Shown here in pieces: positions 1-11,217 of a stretch of 64,000 nucleotides of DNA (its first letter is position 1; each line of letters begins with the position of its first letter). Position numbers and translations under genes: made by a program. The stretch comes from Diadema setosum. Its lineage: Eukaryota; Echinodermata; Echinoidea; Diadematoida; Diadematidae. The stretch spans positions 17,660,901 through 17,724,900 of the forward strand of contig NC_092699.1 of NCBI RefSeq assembly GCF_964275005.1, in the 5' to 3' direction. The notes under the pieces were generated by a model that was given only the letters and a program-made list of their open reading frames with translations, ran no database searches and was not told where the DNA came from.

Positions 1-795
1 CTTCGCCATTTCTAACCCGATTTCGATTCCGTTTGCTTTATGTGATGGCATTAGGTGAGGGCTTCAAAACTTGTACACAGAATTTTGACCGTTGACTTTT
101 TTGACCTTTGACCTTGATTTTTGACCTATATTGTACATTAGCTACAAAATGCTACTCCTTCGCCATTTGTAACCCGATTTCGATTCTGTTTGCTTTATGT
201 GATGGCACTAGGTGAGGGCTTCAAAAGTTCTACACAGAATTTTGACCTTTGACTTCTTTCACCTTTGACCTTGATTTTTGACCTATATTGTACATTGCAT
301 GGCTACAAAATGCTACTCCTTCGCCATTTCTAACCCAATTTCGATTCCGTTTGCTTTATGTAATGGCACTAGGTGAGGGCTTCAAAACTTGTACACAGAA
401 TTTTGACCTTTGACTTCATTGACCTTTGACCTTGATTTTTGACCTGTATTGTACATTTTGCTACAAAATGCTACTCCTTTGCCATTTCTAACCCGATTTC
501 GATTCCATTTGATTTATGTGATGGCACTAGGTGAGGGCTTCAAAACTTCTAAACAGAATTTTGACCTGTGATTTCTTTGACCTTTGACCTTGATTTTTGA
601 CCTACATTGTACATTGCATGGCTACAAAATGCTACTCCTTCGCCATTTCTAACCCGATTTCGATTCCGTTTGCTTTATGTGATGGCACTAGGTGAGGGCT
701 TCAAAACTTGTACACAGAATTTTGACCTTTGACTTCATTGACCTTTGACCTTGATTTTTAACCTGTATTGTACATTTTGCTACAAAATGCTACTT
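1..795. repeat. Five-copy tandem satellite, about 158-161 bp unit
   Basis: Five head-to-tail units begin at about 1, 158, 319, 477 and 638, each opening with a CTTCGCCATTTCTAACCC-like sequence and ending near GCTACAAAATGCTAC. Unit lengths alternate between about 158 and 161 bp. Units 2 and 4 end with a TGCATGGCTAC variant, while units 3 and 5 end with TTTTGCTAC, so a dimeric higher-order period of about 319 bp is visible. The array starts at the first base, so it probably extends beyond the left edge. No coding potential was seen. Confidence 0.93.
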
Positions 796-2246
796 CCGGC
801 GGGGACATATATTACGCACCGCGTAATTTCTACTTTCCTTGTTTTAACTCTGCAGTTCAAATGCATTGGAATATGTAGGATTTAAGGCACTTCAGACTTT
901 TTTAATCGATAAGTTTCAGATTTCTTTCGACCTTTTTTCTTCTGCAGGTACTCTCACACTCCTGCAAATGTGAATACACTGTCACTAGTGACAATTTGTG
1001 TTTACATTGGTGATAGATCTTAAAGATTGAAAATTATTTTCTAATTTGGTTGTTTCTCTTATTGTAACCACCAGAGTAAAGGCAAGATTCCTGTCAATTT
1101 TTCAGTCTTATGAAGAAGACAGTTAACAATTATGGTGGTCCATTGGGTGTTTTAGCATGCCACAGCAACATACAAGCATTTTTGCACAACATATTTTCAA
1201 AAATATGTAACATTCTATGCACTGTGCCTAAAATTTATGACATGTTGGCAAAAGACTTTTGCTGTTGAGTCACATGTGTCAGCAAACGTAAAAACATACA
1301 ACTGTATTCACCACGCTGTGTTCAGAAATCCTCTTGTGTTAATTAAATAAGACATGATTAGCAAGTGACATTATATGTACATGTATGTCACTTCCTGTAA
1401 AACTGAGGAAGGAGGCCATTTGGGACTTGTAATCTGAATCACTGATTACACTTATTCCCACAACTAGTATACGTTCTGGATTATAAACCAGTGTTTTAAG
1501 AATGAAATCACAAATCAACCTGCATGAAGGATATGAAAATCCTGGACAGCAGTTGTTACAAGTGTATATTAGTTTTGATACGATGTCGTTTTTTTTTGTT
1601 TGTTTTTTGTTTTGTTTTGTTTTTTTACTGCAGTAGAAAAAATCAGTGATGTTGAGACTACAGCCATAGTATCCTCCTTCTTATAAACTCAGTAGCAGTG
1701 TGTTAGAAAATTGAGTACTTCATGCAGTAGTGTTTCAGTTTCGGAATGCAATTGTGCTGCCAAAGAAATCAGTCTGATAATATACACTATCAGTCTTTCA
1801 TATGAATACTAAAGTGTAGAAGTTGTTAACCCTATGGGAAATGCGTGTTGTAGCAAAACCAGTCCGTCCTCAACGTGTTAAAATAGTATACTGTTTAATG
1901 CTGTAGGAGAGCTCTTATAGACATCATGATTATAGAATGCACACATACATGGGTATACTGGCTATGCAAGGTGTGATTTTTCTTTTGAGACCATAGACAA
2001 AAATGTGCCAATTTTCAAACTTTGGAATTCAGATGTACACTGTGGAAAAATCATTTCATGGTTTGCTTCACACAGATCGCATAGCTGTCATCAAGTTTGA
2101 TTTGAAATTTAGTAGGTGACTTGAGGGAATTTCTCTTTTTCTTACAGAGCGAGTGCTGAATTGATTTATGTAATTAACATGTAATCCATAGCCACTTTCA
2201 TCACCTGCTTCTTTTATGTTCTATCCATCTCTTCTTACACCAACAG
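796..2246. other. Non-coding stretch, probably intron of the SLC66A1-like gene
   Basis: AT-rich sequence with a T/G-rich run near 1590-1625 and no open frame with recognisable protein similarity. Because the first exon seen downstream (2247) starts in phase 0 inside the transporter domain, this stretch is most simply intron. The earlier exons presumably lie left of the window. Confidence 0.5.
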
Positions 2247-2333
2247 ACTACACTAGACATCATTGGCTATGTATGTGGCTGCTTCTCAGGAATTTTCTAT
2301 GTAGGATCAAGGGTTCCTCAGCTCATCAAGAAC
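2247..2333 (+). CDS. SLC66A1: SLC66A1-like exon: second PQ-loop helix
   Basis: Acceptor is ...CTTACACCAACAG and donor is AAC|GTGAGT. The 29 codons are in phase 0 at both ends. The peptide includes DIIGYVCGCFSGIFYVGSR followed by VPQL, the PQ-loop signature. Confidence 0.87.
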
Positions 2334-5300
2334 GTGAGTATCATCACCATGGAGATTATGTCAGTGCGTCTCCTCAACTGTGTTTATTAGCAAGAATTAA
2401 AAAATGGGCTTCAGAATCTCTGCAATCTGATTGGTCAGTTATCATGCATTGATCTTTACTGATCCACACTGAGCCATGTGTCCAGTAAAATCCAAACGCA
2501 TGGCCATGGGTCTGGTAAAGACCGAAGGCATGGCTCAAGCCTTGTAGGTGTACTGGAAGCATGATGGGGAAAAAGGTTGAATTTTCATGAATTTATTGTG
2601 CCATTTTATAAAACAAACAATGCAGAGGCCTATTTTGTGGATCATTGAGAATTGCATGCTCTCGTTTAACTTTGGGAACAGTCTAAAACACACTCACTGC
2701 GCTCATGGGCTGAAACAGTTCCAAAGTTAAACTCATGCCTCCAATTTTCACTGATCCTCTTTGCCCTTTGCATCATTTGTAATTCAATTTGAGAATGGTC
2801 TAAATGTGAAATGTGAATGTTTTCATCCTGTGGTGATGTATATTTATGGATGAATATGTCAGGGGGGTGTTTCATCAACTTGAATCACCATAGTAACAGT
2901 CAGTGACCAGAGCATCTCAGCCAATCAAAACCAAGGATTTCGCTGAAATTGGTCAGCGCCGACAGTTGTCGGCGCTGACAAGCGTTGATGAAACACCCCC
3001 CAGGTCTCTACTTTTGCACTTTCTTTTCTCTCCTTATCATTCTGTGATTATGATAATGATTATCATTGCCATCATTGTTATCGTGATCTTCATTATCATT
3101 ATAGTTATTGTTCTTACATTACTCAGTATCATCATTGTTGTTGTCATGATCATTTGCTCTCACAATTTTAGTTACTTTTTCACTCAGCTATGGCATGATA
3201 CTGTTCCCTGTTCTAATATCATAATGTCTTTGTTATTCTCAAGTTTAAGAGAAGGTCAGTGGAGGGCGTGTCCATGCTGATGTTCATCTTGACGGTCATG
3301 GGCAACATCTTCTATGGAGCATCGATCCTTATGGAGGACACAGCGGTGGTCTTTATCATCAGACATCTTCCTTGGTTGGTGGGCAGTCTGGGAACCCTCT
3401 TCTTCGACTGCATCGTATCCTTTCCAATTTGTTTCGACTTCACTCGTTCTCTTTTGCCGAACAAACTTGCTCTGCATAGGATTTGTGTGTGCTAGCTGTT
3501 GGAACCCTCTTTGTAGAGTTTTGTAATACTTAATGAGGCATTACAAATGCTTGCCATCATTTCCCACTATGAAATTACAAATATTGTAAACATCAATATT
3601 TTCGTGGGATTAATTTTTCACACTAAGCAGCTCAAAACCATGTTTGCAGGTTCTTGAATTCGCACTGCCCAATTGTCAATCCATCCGCATTGTGCAGAGA
3701 AGATTGTAAAGATATTTTCTTGGGTTCTGGAATTTACGCTAGTCCAAAGTAGCTTAAAATATCCGAAATTAATGTACCCTGAAAATTTCTGCATGTACAT
3801 TATCATGCAGACTGCTCTCATGTATGAAATAATATGTGACCCGCGACAACGGTTTCAGGCAAAAGTCGCAAGAGCAAAATCCCTCCTCGGCGGGGTACAA
3901 AGATTTCGAGCATTATTTTTGTCGATTTGGGGTTTTGGCAGAAATAGAATCTTTGAGATGTTTTCTACATCTACACTAAATTTCATAGCATAAGACTAAG
4001 TTTTTCCTATCGAAAATGGAATTTTAAACACCCTATGTTGGAACGCACTCATCAGTTTCGATCTTCTTTCGAAGTGTTGCTACGGCACGGCATCTCGCAT
4101 GCGATTGGCTAGTGCGTCGCACACATTTACATAGTCTGGCTTTCGGAGATAGGTCTTGCAGCGTGTCAGAAATGTTTTGTCCACGCGTGCATGCTCCATT
4201 GTTGTTGCGACAATAGATACCAGTACGCTCGCTTTGTGGTGTATGCACTTCGTTTGGCTTTCAATCCGAGCTTTTCTACCGCAATGTTCGACAATGGAAG
4301 TGAAACAATAAATGAACAGCAACACTAGGCAACACTAACTTCCAACGTGAAAACAGATACGATGGGGAACATGGTTTGAATGTATCAGAGTCGCAAATCG
4401 CCGCTCAAACCGTGCAACATACGATCGGAAACTTAACTTGTCAATTGTGCTTGTAGTAAATGATGACAGCAGGTTGACTCAAAAGACAGCAGAAGAGAGG
4501 AAAGGAGCAGTCATAAATGACCAATTAATATTCAAATAAACTGTACTAAATGCCAAAATTGCACCTAAGTAAAGTCGTGTTTGTATGTTTGTTTAAGTTT
4601 ACCGCACAATGCGGTAAAGGCTGAGAAAAACAGCGACAGGAAGCGTGACCCTTCCCATCTTTCTGCCTTTGAAAGGATCCCAAATGATTAAATCTAAAAG
4701 ACAAATAAACCGCAATGAAAACATGATATGTAAAGATGTGGATACGAATGCACCACCCGCTGCTTTGACGTGTACACACAGGCATAGCAAGTGGACGCCA
4801 TCGGGCAATACGTACACATCCACACGTAACCAGCAAGCTTACAATTATCGTATCCGCCATCTTGAAAGACATACTGGTAAACAAACCAGAGTGAAACGCA
4901 TTGTGTATTCGGGTTTATATGCTGAGTTCCGAGGAAGGTGCCCGCGAAATATGACTCTCTCAGTGAGCCAATCAGAAGCCGCTGTGGTTGCTAGAGGCGG
5001 AGCTTAATCTCGATTGGCACCATCGTACAGATGGATGATTCTCGGCTCGCATCGCTGCTCGGTATTGTCTTTGAGGAAGAGGTGAATCTTCAAAGCCCGT
5101 TTTCCCGCAAGTTTGTCAGGCTAAGAAATCAAAAAGTGCATCATATTTTGCTTTATATATCCACTTACGGTACCAGAGAATACAAGTGTTTGATATCATT
5201 GTAAAGCTTAGGAAATGGGCAATGTGATTCAATGAAAAATGAAATTTTAAAATTCCCGACTTTTGCCTGAAACCATTGTCGCGGGTCATATATTTGCCTT

Positions 5301-6466
5301 ATAATGCAAATGTGACCTTGCATCACAAAGCTGTCAAGAAGTCACCAGACATTGATTTTCAGTTATGGGCAGATTCTGAAAGAGCAGACTTTTAATGATT
5401 TATAACTTCATTTAGATGGACTCTCCTAAACCTATTTAGATATTAGAATGAAAGTTCACACTCTGGAAAAGTGTTTACTGAGAAAAGAGGCTTTGAAGTA
5501 TAGGGTCTATTCAGGTGCTTAATCTCATCAAGCTGCACTCTGTGCGATGAATAAGACATAAGACACGATGTAAAACTCTGCTAATCACAGTGAAGGGATT
5601 ATCAGATTAACCTGAAATTTTACACACTCTTTAAAGCACATTCTACAAATGTACTTATGACTGATACCAACTTTAAATGCAGTAGTAATAATCCTTTCAA
5701 AAGCTATCAGAGTTTAAAGTTAACAGTGTGTTAATTTTTTAATGAAATATGAAGGGACCTGTGAGACATATTAAATCACACCATTAACGGTATGAAAAAT
5801 GGTGTTCATTAAAAACTGCCAAAAATACATATCCTATTCTTTTTCAACGCAAATGTCAGAATTTCATAGAAGTGTCACTCTTCCAGAAAATATTAAAAAA
5901 AAGAACACTTAAAAATTAACTATGCTCACCAAGTTGCTCTTTGCCCAGAGCTGTTCTTAATTGCGTATGCTGCACAGCTGTCATGAACTGTCCGTGAATG
6001 ATTGTATTGTAAACAGTTTCATAATCCTGATTTGCATTTTTCATGATGACCTCCCTTCATGTGGGGGATTCTCATATTGTTTTACCCAGTAGGCAAGTAT
6101 AACATAAATTGTAGCCAGGTTTTGGGTTAATCATATGAAGACATAACAGCTTGGCAAGTTGTAGCTAGTCCGGTGGCACATAATGGGTTGATATCAATCC
6201 CTTCTATGCAGCAACGACCAAGTTCCTTTAAGCCTCTGTGGACCACAACTTATAGAAATTGCACAGATTTTGGTTGTTGATGGTACAGGCACGGTTAAAC
6301 AAGTGGCAGGGAAATCCTCACCCTTGATTTCCTTAACCCATCCTCCTCCAACACCACTCAGATGCTGTGTCAATTCGCTGCCTTCCGGTACTTTCGGACG
6401 AAGCCGATCAGGACCGAACAAGAGATAGAGGAAGACAAGAGACGATTGCTCCATGGCACCTTGTAG
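2247..6466 (+). CDS. SLC66A1: Lysosomal cationic amino-acid transporter, PQ-loop family (3' part, three exons)
   Basis: The C-terminal part of a PQ-loop protein can be assembled from three phase-0 exons: 2247-2333, 3244-3414 and 6362-6466. The first carries a PQ-loop helix with the Pro-Gln pair in GSRVPQLIKN. The second has a repeat start (RRSVEGVSMLMF), two helices and the HLPWLVGSLGTLFFD segment that closely resembles SLC66A1/PQLC2. The third gives the end of the last helix (QFAAFRYF) and a short polar tail ending in TAG. SLC66A1 proteins are seven-helix exporters of cationic amino acids from lysosomes. The first PQ-loop and the start codon are missing from the window. Introns are 910 and 2947 bp and hold inverted-repeat elements. 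Other SLC66 members are possible, but the HLPWLVGS segment favours SLC66A1. Confidence 0.85.
2602..2783. mobile_element. Palindromic MITE-like element (family shared with 39588-39771)
   Basis: The left end is ATTTTATAAAACAAACAATGCA and the right end is TTGCATCATTTGTAATT, with inner arms containing GTTTAACTTTGG and its complement CCAAAGTTAAAC around a short loop. The outer ends match those of the element at 39588-39771, while the inner arms differ. No coding capacity. It lies in the intron between SLC66A1-like exons. Confidence 0.6.
2862..3001. mobile_element. MITE-like element with GGGGGGTGTTTCATCAAC termini, copy 1
   Basis: It starts with GGGGGGTGTTTCATCAAC and ends with GTTGATGAAACACCCCCC, perfect inverted termini around about 100 bp. 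An inner palindrome, GCGCCGACAGTTGTCGGCGC, sits near the right end. A second copy with the same core lies at 40090-40253. It is non-autonomous, and a transposase superfamily cannot be assigned. Confidence 0.8.
3244..3414 (+). CDS. SLC66A1: SLC66A1-like exon: two transmembrane helices of the second PQ-loop
   Basis: Acceptor is TTCTCAAG and donor is ATC|GTATCC. The 57 codons are phase 0 to phase 0. The peptide has a positively charged start (FKRRSVEG), a helix (MLMFILTVMGNIFYGASIL), an acidic loop and HLPWLVGSLGTLFFDCI. Confidence 0.88.
3834..5291. mobile_element. Non-autonomous DNA transposon, about 1.46 kb, with long terminal inverted repeats
   Basis: The left end is TGACCCGCGACAACGGTTTC followed by AGGCAAAAGTCG. 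The right end is its near-exact complement (CGACTTTTGCCTGAAAC, then CATTGTCGCGGGTCA). The flanks are ATA/TA-rich, so a TA-type target duplication is possible. Inside are short open frames on both strands (longest about 120 codons at 4645-5007 on +) with no recognisable transposase motif. It is treated as non-autonomous, and lies in the last intron of the SLC66A1-like gene. Confidence 0.75.
6362..6466 (+). CDS. SLC66A1: SLC66A1-like terminal exon with stop codon
   Basis: Acceptor is CACCACTCAG, with phase 0 entry continuing the previous exon (DCI then MLCQFAAFRYF). It finishes the last helix and a charged tail (RTEQEIEEDKRRLLHGTL) before TAG at 6464-6466. The family ends in the same way, with a final helix and a short polar tail. 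The exon is short, so the assignment rests on phase, position and the QF-x-x-x-R-Y pattern. Confidence 0.7.
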   Translation: MLCQFAAFRYFRTKPIRTEQEIEEDKRRLLHGTL

Positions 6467-7524
6467 GACGTTACCACGATGACGGGAAACAATATGTGTG
6501 TGTTTGTTGAGATTGCAGTCCTTCTTTCAGCGGTAAAAACCAGTGCAGGAAGTGATGCACTGGAATTTGGGGCGTCTTCAGTGGAATCATGTTTTACATC
6601 ACATGTGATCGTATCAGTCTATTATTTTGAGAAGGTACGAGAGAAAGATTTTAGTCTGTTTTGTACATGTACATCTGCTAAAATGTGCTTTAAGCAGAAA
6701 CAAACACAAAATCTACAGAATTTTTTTTTCATGAAAACGGGGAACACTTCCAACTCAAACCTAGCATCATCATGACAGAAATTGGATAGACATATGTGCA
6801 AACTGCCATTTAACCAGTTAAGTACTGTAAAGCTGAACAATAGGTCCTACTTTATACAAAAAGAAACAACAGATCCCCACAGTGTAGCCACTTGCGTGTG
6901 AAGTGGGTGATATTTGTGCACCGTACACATTACAAGCCACGCTAAAGGAAGAAAGTTTTGCTGTGAACTCTAATACCATTGTGCTTTGGTCATGGCTTAC
7001 AGTGTTCTTTTATTTTCTAAGGCTGTTTCTCTAATTCCAGGCAGTATAAAGTGAGTATACATTACTCTTTATCGCTCTATTGTTGTTTAAGTGCAACTAT
7101 TTACCAAGCAATGCAGTATGTGTTGTTTTTTATTAACTTTAGGGTATCAAATAGCAGTATTAGCAACATTGCTCTCCTTGTGATATAATCAATGCATCTT
7201 TTAGTCATCCTTTATCTGGATTCAGGGTTCATGAGCAGCATTGTTTTATTCAAAACTACTTGTTTCTTATTTTGAACTATAAAGAATATATTTCTTTGCA
7301 TTTTTATTTAATTAATGGTCCATGGAGATTGGAATACCTGTGCTCTCATTCTGCTCTGCTGCCACTATGCTGGTGTCTTGAAGAAATCTTATTTTGAACC
7401 GAGTCTTTGATTTTCCTTAGGTACTGTGGGAGTATATTGCTGCCATATTTTATTACTGTTAGCAAATCTAAATCAATGTGGGAAATGTGTCCTGGGGATG
7501 AACCAGCCAGTGAGAATAATGACA
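6467..7524 (+). other. Probable 3' UTR and downstream sequence of the SLC66A1-like gene
   Basis: AT-rich sequence after the stop codon. Short open frames here have no recognisable similarity. A clear poly(A) signal could not be tied to the transcript, so the end of the UTR is not defined. Confidence 0.35.
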
Positions 7525-7741
7525 TACTGTACGAGCTGAAATTTTCGCGTACAGATATTTTCGCGAGTTGCGACTTGGAGGACATTTGCGCGTGTTGTTA
7601 ATTTCGCGGTTGCAACAGTCTAACTGAACGTAACTATTTGCACGTTGTTATTTTCGCATGTTGTTATTTTCGCAGTTCAAAGGCGATTCGCGAAATTCGC
7701 GAAAATAAAACCACCGCGAAAATTTCAGCTCGTACAGTACA
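7525..7741. mobile_element. MITE-like element with 24-bp perfect termini
   Basis: The ends TACTGTACGAGCTGAAATTT(TCGCG) and (CGCGA)AAATTTCAGCTCGTACAGTA are inverted copies. The interior repeats TTTTCGCG/CGCGAAAA-type words. A TA duplication, or the 4-bp ACAT at both outer sides, could be the target-site duplication. About 217 bp, no coding capacity. Confidence 0.8.
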
Positions 7742-7994
7742 TAACATTCTTTGGCCCTGCTATCAGAGCTTGATCTTGTCATTTGTGCGTGACTATTACG
7801 CAAACTGGGTCATTTCTTTCTTTCCTTCTATTCTTTTTTTTTTTTTGGGGGGGGGGACTCTTGATATGATTTGTTGTGAAACAGAACATTGGATTTGAGT
7901 ACATTTCATAAGTGAATATGAGATAGATTGAAAAGACTGTGTATGCTGATGAAGTTAAGGAAAGTGTTGGAGAAAGAAACAGAGTTAGACGGAC

Positions 7995-8021
7995 GGAGAG
8001 AGAGAGAGAGAGAGAGAGAGG
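7995..8021. repeat. (GA)n microsatellite
   Basis: Uninterrupted GA dinucleotide tract following ACGGACG. Confidence 0.9.
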
Positions 8022-8602
8022 AATAGTAAAATCAATCGTTTTTAAATCCCTTTTTAGTCATTCTAAGCATTTTAATGACATGTATCAAACTTTTTAACCA
8101 CCCCATTTACTATATCTCTTAAGTTTTAATGGTAACCACCATCCTGTACTAGACACATTTGTCGATATGCACTGCCTACAATCTCTAAGTTTATCTATTG
8201 GAATATCAAAAGCGCTTTTAGATAATGTGCAGGGTAGTCCTATTATTGTGCAATCATAATATTACCCTCAAAATCCATTATCATGTCATCAGTGCAGTAC
8301 GACCAATCATGTTTGTATCTTGCGTGTATCCAACACAGAAAATAACATCACAAGATTGTTATACTGTAAGTGTGAACTTATTCATTAACCTGTTGAGGAT
8401 AAGCTAATTTTTCTGTAACTTACTTTCCAATAGACACCTGCCCAAATATATTAGGGACTGGTCTTCAACGGGTTAGTGACTTGTCAAAGTCTGCTTGCTG
8501 AGAGTTTGCTATTCTTACTTTCACTTGTTTTGGCTTACCTGATTGTGTGACCTTTACCCAAATAAAAAAACAAACAAATATACAAACATATAAACAAACA
8601 AG

Positions 8603-8860
8603 CATTGACATGCCCTGAAACTGTCACAATTTAGAATTGGAGCAAGCAATTTATTCTTTAAATGCATAATAAATGCATTATGGAATGTCACTAAACCAAC
8701 CAACAAAAGTAGGCAGCCATTGACATGCCTTGTAACTCTCATGATTTAAAATTGGAGCAAGGTATTTATGCATTATCCAGTATATATATATATTATATAT
8801 TTCATTTTATTTTTTTAATGCATACTACATCATGGAATGCCAGTAAACCATGAATTCGTG
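8603..8860. repeat. Diverged two-unit tandem duplication
   Basis: CATTGACATGCC...ATTGGAGCAAG...GGAATGTCACTAAACCA starts at 8603. It recurs from 8718 as CATTGACATGCC...ATTGGAGCAAG...GGAATGCCAGTAAACCA, the second unit lengthened by an AT-rich insert. Confidence 0.65.
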
Positions 8861-9023
8861 CAGTGGCGGATCCAGAGGGGAGCGCACTGGGCGCGCGCCC
8901 CCTCTTTATTTTTTGTTAAAACAAAAGAAATAAAAAGAAAAAATGGGGGGGGGGGGGCTCGTGCGCCCCCCTTTAATTTTGTAAAGGCGCCTCCCCTTTA
9001 CAGAATTCCTGGATCCGCCCCTG
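8861..9023. mobile_element. hAT-like MITE with CAGTGGCGGATCCAG termini
   Basis: The left end CAGTGGCGGATCCAGAGGGG and right end CCTGGATCCGCCCCTG are imperfect inverted copies. CAG-GGCGGATCC ends are typical of hAT-type non-autonomous elements. The 163-bp body contains a poly-G run. The expected 8-bp target duplication was not seen in the flanks, so the superfamily is tentative. Confidence 0.6.
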
Positions 9024-9860
9024 TCATGTCACTCACAGTACCATAGTATATCCTAGGAATAGAAAGAAGGGCTCATTACAATTATGCAGGGATATATTTC
9101 TGTTTCCTTGGTGCTTTGCTTGAAATCCAAAGTTTTGTTTGCGATAATGCATCATTATCTGTCTTATGTATTGAACACAATGTAGAGCAGTTAGATAAAC
9201 CTAACGTTTAGTTATTTTGCAGTGGCGTTATGTTTAAAGAGGGTGGGTGGATGAGGTGTCCAAAATTAGTTATTTGGACACCTCATGTATTGCCAATTTG
9301 GCAAGTTTAATCAACCACATGCACTTGATGCAATGTAAACTTCAAAGTGCATATAATCCCTGGGTGACAAGACCTTATATCTAAAAAAAATCATGGATTG
9401 TCTTGAGCAAAACAGAACAGAACAGAACAGAAAAGAAAAAAATAATTAATTTTCAAGCCATTTTTGCTAAATGACATCACTGTTGATGTCAAACATGGTA
9501 GAAACTTTGTTTTGGGTTACATCAATAATTGTATTGTTTTAGAACTCAAATCAGTATTTTGATGTTCAATATTGAGTTAGGTTTTTAAATTATATGATGC
9601 CATAATATGATATGAGGGCTTGTCACTCCAGGGATGCTATGACATTGTAATACCTTATAAGGAGACATTCTCATAAAGTGTACTTCCAGAGACATTTGAG
9701 TGTATTCGTCTTGCCATGAGAAGTATTAATTAGGCCTATCAGAATTTGAAGCTGTGTGTGTGTGTGTATGTTTGTTAATAGGTGTCTGTGCTAGAATATA
9801 GTTGTGAATTATTAATCGTGAGTGGAATATCTGTATGTCCACAGCAGTCACGCCCTGCCC
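9024..9860. other. Non-coding, nothing recognised
   Basis: AT-rich sequence with a short AACAG repeat near 9411-9435 and a (GT)n stretch near 9755. No gene or element could be supported. Confidence 0.4.
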
Positions 9861-10292
9861 TTAAAGGGGCATAGTCCCGGTAGTGTAGAGGGCGCTGTTG
9901 ATGATGCTGCCGATCACTGTTAGCATTGATACGAAGATTACCGAAGTTGAGCTGTCATCAAGAGTAAAGTGCGTAGGTGTTGCTAAGTAACGTTGCCTTT
10001 GTTGTCTTCTCTGCTCATCGCGCAGTCTGTAGTAATGCCAGGGTGCGTGCAAATGTGCTTCTTATTATGACATCACAAAAGAAGTTTGCTGAAGCTGTCA
10101 TCCCCCTCAGCCGAATCATGAGCCGAACTGTGATCAGACCACTGACTACAGTGAATTGGACTACTTCGGACTCGGGAAAGTGGGCCAAAGCGTAAGCGCC
10201 AAGAGGAGTCGATAGCGTAGGTCTCTATAGGAAACTCGCGCCTTGCGCCCGCGTACGCATTTGACTAAAACACCGGGACCATGCACCTTTAA
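9861..10292 (+). mobile_element. TTAA-flanked inverted-repeat element, copy 1
   Basis: It begins TTAAAGGGGCATAGTCCCGG and ends CCGGGACCATGCACCTTTAA. The termini are inverted and each includes TTAA, the target sequence of piggyBac-like and some other cut-and-paste elements. A second copy in reverse orientation lies at 32595-32976 and shares the interior, for example TGGCATTACTACAGACTGCG on one strand. No transposase frame is present. Confidence 0.8.
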
Positions 10293-10840
10293 TACATTTG
10301 GGCTGTGACAATTATAATGTTTCCTCCTAAAGATGGTTTTTTCATCATACAATTGGCTCTAACTCGATTTATACATGAAAGTCTGAGTGCTTTTCTTCTA
10401 CATCTTACCTCAGTGTAGCTTCTAGGTGAACATGATACTCCGTGGTCTTCCGAACCAGGGTTTAACACATCTTTTGTAAACATATATCTTATAAAAACAG
10501 AAATTTCAAGGCTCTGCTGATTCTGTAATGGCTGTTTGTTCTCTGTTCTCTGGTATATCTTTGTTTGTTTGTTTTTTAAAGAACTTTGCAGTGTATCATG
10601 TCATAAACACCAGAGGAAATTCCGATGCAGTGTAATGCATGTATGTCGACTATAGCTACTTAACATGGTTCACTATTCTTTGAAACCAGTTAGACACAAA
10701 TTGATGTATTACATATAATGTCATCAGCTTTCATCTGCTCTGACAGTACTTGCATGGAGTGGTTGTGTGTGCCATTTTGACGTACACCTTTGCAATCATT
10801 TTACACCTGCACATTATTGTTAAATCTTTTAATACCACAA

Positions 10841-11217
10841 TAGGCGCGGTCAGACTGGCAAAAGATTGAGAAGTTTAAGATCGTGAAGTTTGGGCCATTG
10901 GTACGCGCGCAAGCAAGAGTGCGCCGTCCGATGGCTAGTGATTGTGACATAACAATGCCCATCTGTACATGACATAAGTTTGGGCCATTGGTACGCGCGC
11001 AAGCAAGAGTGCGCCGTCCGATGGCTAGTGATTGTGACATAACAATGCCCATCTGTACATGACAATGGCCTCGTGCTTCGGAGGCACCGCCCGCAAACAG
11101 ATTGAGAAGTTTCGCGGGAAGTTTTGCGGGAAGTTTGCGGTCACACTGGCAAAACTTCGAGATCTTCAAGATCGCGATCTTAAACTTCGCGATCTTTTGC
11201 CAGTCTGACCGCGCCTA
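10841..11217. mobile_element. Foldback element with 26-bp termini and an internal 90-bp tandem duplication
   Basis: The left end TAGGCGCGGTCAGACTGGCA(AAAGAT) and right end (ATCTTT)TGCCAGTCTGACCGCGCCTA are perfect complements. Inside, a 90-bp unit starting AAGTTTGGGCCATTGG occurs at 10886 and again, almost identical, at 10976. The TA at both ends may be the target duplication. Confidence 0.85.

Noticed and set aside
4546..5007. Overlapping open frames of 112 and 120 codons inside the 3834-5291 element, considered as a transposase remnant
   Set aside because: No catalytic acidic triad, zinc finger or other transposase motif could be seen, and the frames are on opposite strands in GC-richer sequence.
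10161..10483. Short - strand frames between 10161 and 10483
   Set aside because: They overlap the right end of the TTAA element and have no recognisable similarity.
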